From positions 21,500-85,499 of the forward strand of contig JAQXJR010000033.1 in the NCBI GenBank assembly GCA_029009055.1: a DNA stretch of 64,000 nucleotides, written 5' to 3'. Below, in pieces: positions 62,036 to 64,000 of this stretch (position 1 is the stretch's first letter; each line of letters opens with the position of its first letter). This DNA is from Eubacteriales bacterium. Its GTDB lineage: Bacteria; Bacillota; Clostridia; Peptostreptococcales; Anaerovoracaceae. The translations under genes were made by a program, and so were the position numbers. Below the pieces are notes generated by a model that saw nothing but the letters and a program-made list of their open reading frames with translations, searched no databases and was not told where the DNA came from.

Positions 62036-64000
62036 ATGGAAGAGAAGTATAATTTTAAGGAAATCGAGAAGAAATGGCAGGATCGCTGGGAGAATGAGAA
62101 GACATTTAAGGTCACAGAGGATCCTGATAAGGAGAAATATTACGTACTGGAGATGTTCCCATACCCATCGGGAAAGCTGCACATGGGTCATGTAAGGAAC
62201 TATTCTATCGGGGACGTCGTAGCTAGATATAAGAAGATGGAAGGATATAACGTCCTGCATCCAATGGGCTTCGACTCTTTCGGACTCCCTGCGGAGAACG
62301 CTGCTATTAAGAATAACATCCCACCTGCTAAATGGACATTCGATAACATAGAAGAAATGGAGAGACAGCTGAGGACTCTGGGTCTTTCCTATGACTGGGA
62401 CAGAGAAGTTAAGACCTGCACTCCTGAGTATTACCGCTGGATGCAGTGGATCTTCATCCAGTTCTATAAGCGCGGCCTGGCATATAAGAAGGAAAGCCAG
62501 GTAAACTGGTGCCCTAGCTGCCAGACAGTGCTCGCTAACGAGCAGGTAGTAGACGGTAAGTGCGAGAGATGCCACACTCCTGTAGGTAAGAAGAAGATAT
62601 CTCAGTGGTATCTTAAGATAACAGCATACGCTGACAGACTTCTCGCCGACCTGGATAACATGCCTGGATGGCCTGATAACGTTAAAACTATGCAGAAGAA
62701 CTGGATCGGAAGATCCGAGGGTACTAACGTACTCTTTAAGATATACGGGAGCGATAAGGTCCTGAAGATCTTCACTACCAGAGTCGACACTCTGTTCGGC
62801 TGCACATATATGGTAATGGCTCCTGAGCATCCTTATGTAGACGAACTGGTAGCGGGAACAGAATACGAGAAGGCTGTTCGCGATTATCAGGACGAGGTCC
62901 AGCACCTTAACGATATAGAGAGGACATCTACAGTAAGAGAGAAGACTGGTGTATTCACAGGCAGATACGCTATCAACCCTGTAAACGGTAAGAAGATTCC
63001 TATCTTCATTTCTGACTATGTACTGATGGACTACGGAACAGGCGCTATCATGGCCGTGCCGGCACACGATCAGAGAGACTTCGACTTTGCTAAGAAATTC
63101 GACCTGGAGATTATCCCGGTAGTAGACCCTGGCAACCCTGATATAGACCTCTATAACCTGAAGGAGGCATTCGTCGCTGAGGGAACCATGATTAACTCAG
63201 AGCAGTTTAACGGTCTCAATAACCGCGAGGCTATTCCTAAGGTAAGAGAATGGCTGGGCGAGCAGGGAATCGCTGAGAAGCACGTTAACTATAAGCTCCG
63301 TGACTGGCTGATCTCCAGACAGAGATACTGGGGATGCCCGATCCCTATGGTTTACTGCGACGACTGCGGATGGGTCCCTGAGAAGGAAGAGAATCTCCCG
63401 GTAATGCTGCCTGAGGACGTTGAATTCACAGGTAAGGGAGAATCTCCACTCACGACATCAGCTCACTTCGTACATTGTAAATGCCCACACTGCGGTAAGG
63501 ATGCTATCCGCGAGGTAGATACCATGGATACGTTCCTGGACTCTTCATGGTACTTCCTGAGATATACAGATCCTAAGAACGATAAGGCTCCATTCGACCC
63601 TGAGAAGGCGGCGTATTGGATGAACGTAGACCAGTATATAGGAGGCGTAGAACACGCTATCCTCCATCTGCTCTACTCCAGATTCTTCCAGATGGTTCTG
63701 TACGATATGGGCCTCGTTAAGGATCAGGAGCCGTTCGCTAACCTGCTGACACAGGGAATGGTATGTAAGGCAGATAAGAACGGTGTATTCGCTAAGATGA
63801 GTAAGTCTCTCGGAAACATCGTTAGCCCTGATGAGATCCTGAATAAGTACGGAGCTGACACAGCCAGACTCTTCATCCTCTTCGCAGCGCCTCCTGATAA
63901 GGAGCTCGACTGGTCCGACCAGGGTGTAGAGGGAAGTTATAAGTTCCTTAACAGAGTATGGCGTCTCGTGTATGAATATACACAGAAATTCAGCACGGAT
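62036..64000 (+). CDS. leuS: Leucyl-tRNA synthetase (3' end outside the window)
   Basis: Class I synthetase, truncated by the window edge after 655 codons (full family length about 800). HIGH motif [15 protein letters not shown] (residues 41-55), zinc-binding cysteines [10 protein letters not shown] and [10 protein letters not shown], editing domain ([12 protein letters not shown] and [15 protein letters not shown]) and KMSKS (AKMSKSLGN). ATG 62036 with GGGAG. No T-box or own leader precedes it: it is read from the nadD operon, unlike leuS in many Firmicutes. Confidence 0.97.
   Translation, partial: MEEKYNFKEIEKKWQDRWENEKTFKVTEDPDKEKYYVLEMFPYPSGKLHMGHVRNYSIGDVVARYKKMEGYNVLHPMGFDSFGLPAENAAIKNNIPPAKWTFDNIEEMERQLRTLGLSYDWDREVKTCTPEYYRWMQWIFIQFYKRGLAYKKESQVNWCPSCQTVLANEQVVDGKCERCHTPVGKKKISQWYLKITAYADRLLADLDNMPGWPDNVKTMQKNWIGRSEGTNVLFKIYGSDKVLKIFTTRVDTLFGCTYMVMAPEHPYVDELVAGTEYEKAVRDYQDEVQHLNDIERTSTVREKTGVFTGRYAINPVNGKKIPIFISDYVLMDYGTGAIMAVPAHDQRDFDFAKKFDLEIIPVVDPGNPDIDLYNLKEAFVAEGTMINSEQFNGLNNREAIPKVREWLGEQGIAEKHVNYKLRDWLISRQRYWGCPIPMVYCDDCGWVPEKEENLPVMLPEDVEFTGKGESPLTTSAHFVHCKCPHCGKDAIREVDTMDTFLDSSWYFLRYTDPKNDKAPFDPEKAAYWMNVDQYIGGVEHAILHLLYSRFFQMVLYDMGLVKDQEPFANLLTQGMVCKADKNGVFAKMSKSLGNIVSPDEILNKYGADTARLFILFAAPPDKELDWSDQGVEGSYKFLNRVWRLVYEYTQKFSTD

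Noticed and set aside
62033..63067. 344-residue open frame on the minus strand
   Set aside because: It is antisense to leuS, whose HIGH and KMSKS motifs are clear; codon pattern and lack of a ribosome site mark it as a shadow.
1..64000. CRISPR arrays, transposases or integrases
   Set aside because: None seen: no regularly spaced repeats and no recombinase motifs in any frame.

Overview
The window looks like a chromosomal stretch from an anaerobic, Gram-positive, low-to-mid GC bacterium of the class Clostridia (order or family not resolvable from sequence alone; a relative of the Anaerovoracaceae/Lachnospiraceae is only a guess). The evidence is a T-box leader on the leucine operon, a preQ1-I type riboswitch, a Firmicutes-type LexA box, a fused SecDF, HemZ, hybrid-cluster protein (Hcp), a corrinoid methyltransferase cluster, and a thioredoxin reductase without an NADPH site. 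No phage, insertion sequence, rRNA or CRISPR array was found. Two tRNA-Leu genes are present.

Layout. 0-3.4 kb: AEC permease, Nudix hydrolase, then a preQ1 riboswitch with queF and a queuosine-precursor transporter. 3.4-4.05 kb: an A/T-rich non-coding island with 28-nt direct repeats and palindromes. 4.1-9.4 kb: two divergent operons for corrinoid methyl transfer (UroD-corrinoid fusion and DUF2284 protein leftward; RACo-type activator and homocysteine methyltransferase rightward). 9.4-13.2 kb: MATE, HD protein, AEC permease, phosphoesterase. 13.2-15.7 kb: Crp/Fnr regulator divergent from hcp. 15.8-17.5 kb: patatin plus zinc phospholipase-C-like pair. 17.5-25 kb: NSS transporter, ketopantoate-reductase-like protein, C69 dipeptidase, MBL hydrolase, MATE, EFR1 ferredoxin. 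25-28.8 kb: two tandem secreted papain-family proteases. 28.9-31.4 kb: thioredoxin operon with an OhrR/MarR-like regulator, and a divergent flavin reductase. 31.6-37.5 kb: HAD hydrolase and the leuACDB operon behind a T-box. 37.7-44.6 kb: PHP phosphoesterase, P-type Ca2+-like ATPase, SOS-type Y-family polymerase, AzlCD. 44.9-48.9 kb: giant subtilase and an orphan small protein. 49.1-64 kb: housekeeping block (tRNA-Leu x2, yajC, secDF, rel, MBL, hemZ, hisS, aspS, nadD, yqeK, rsfS, leuS running off the edge).

How the parts connect. The corrinoid cluster would take a methyl group from an unknown donor onto a cobalamin protein, keep that cobalamin reduced with the RACo-like activator, and may pass the methyl to homocysteine. 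The leucine operon is predicted to sense uncharged tRNA-Leu through a CUC specifier, and the cognate tRNA-Leu(GAG) is encoded at 49.1 kb. The Trx system is predicted to be ferredoxin-driven and autoregulated by its own MarR/OhrR gene.

Two sequence-level signals run through the window: strong depletion of the trinucleotide CAA/TTG in coding DNA (including near absence of C before Lys codons), and marked enrichment, without strand bias, of the heptamer CTTTGCT/AGCAAAG. These are the most unusual observations. All counts were made by eye.
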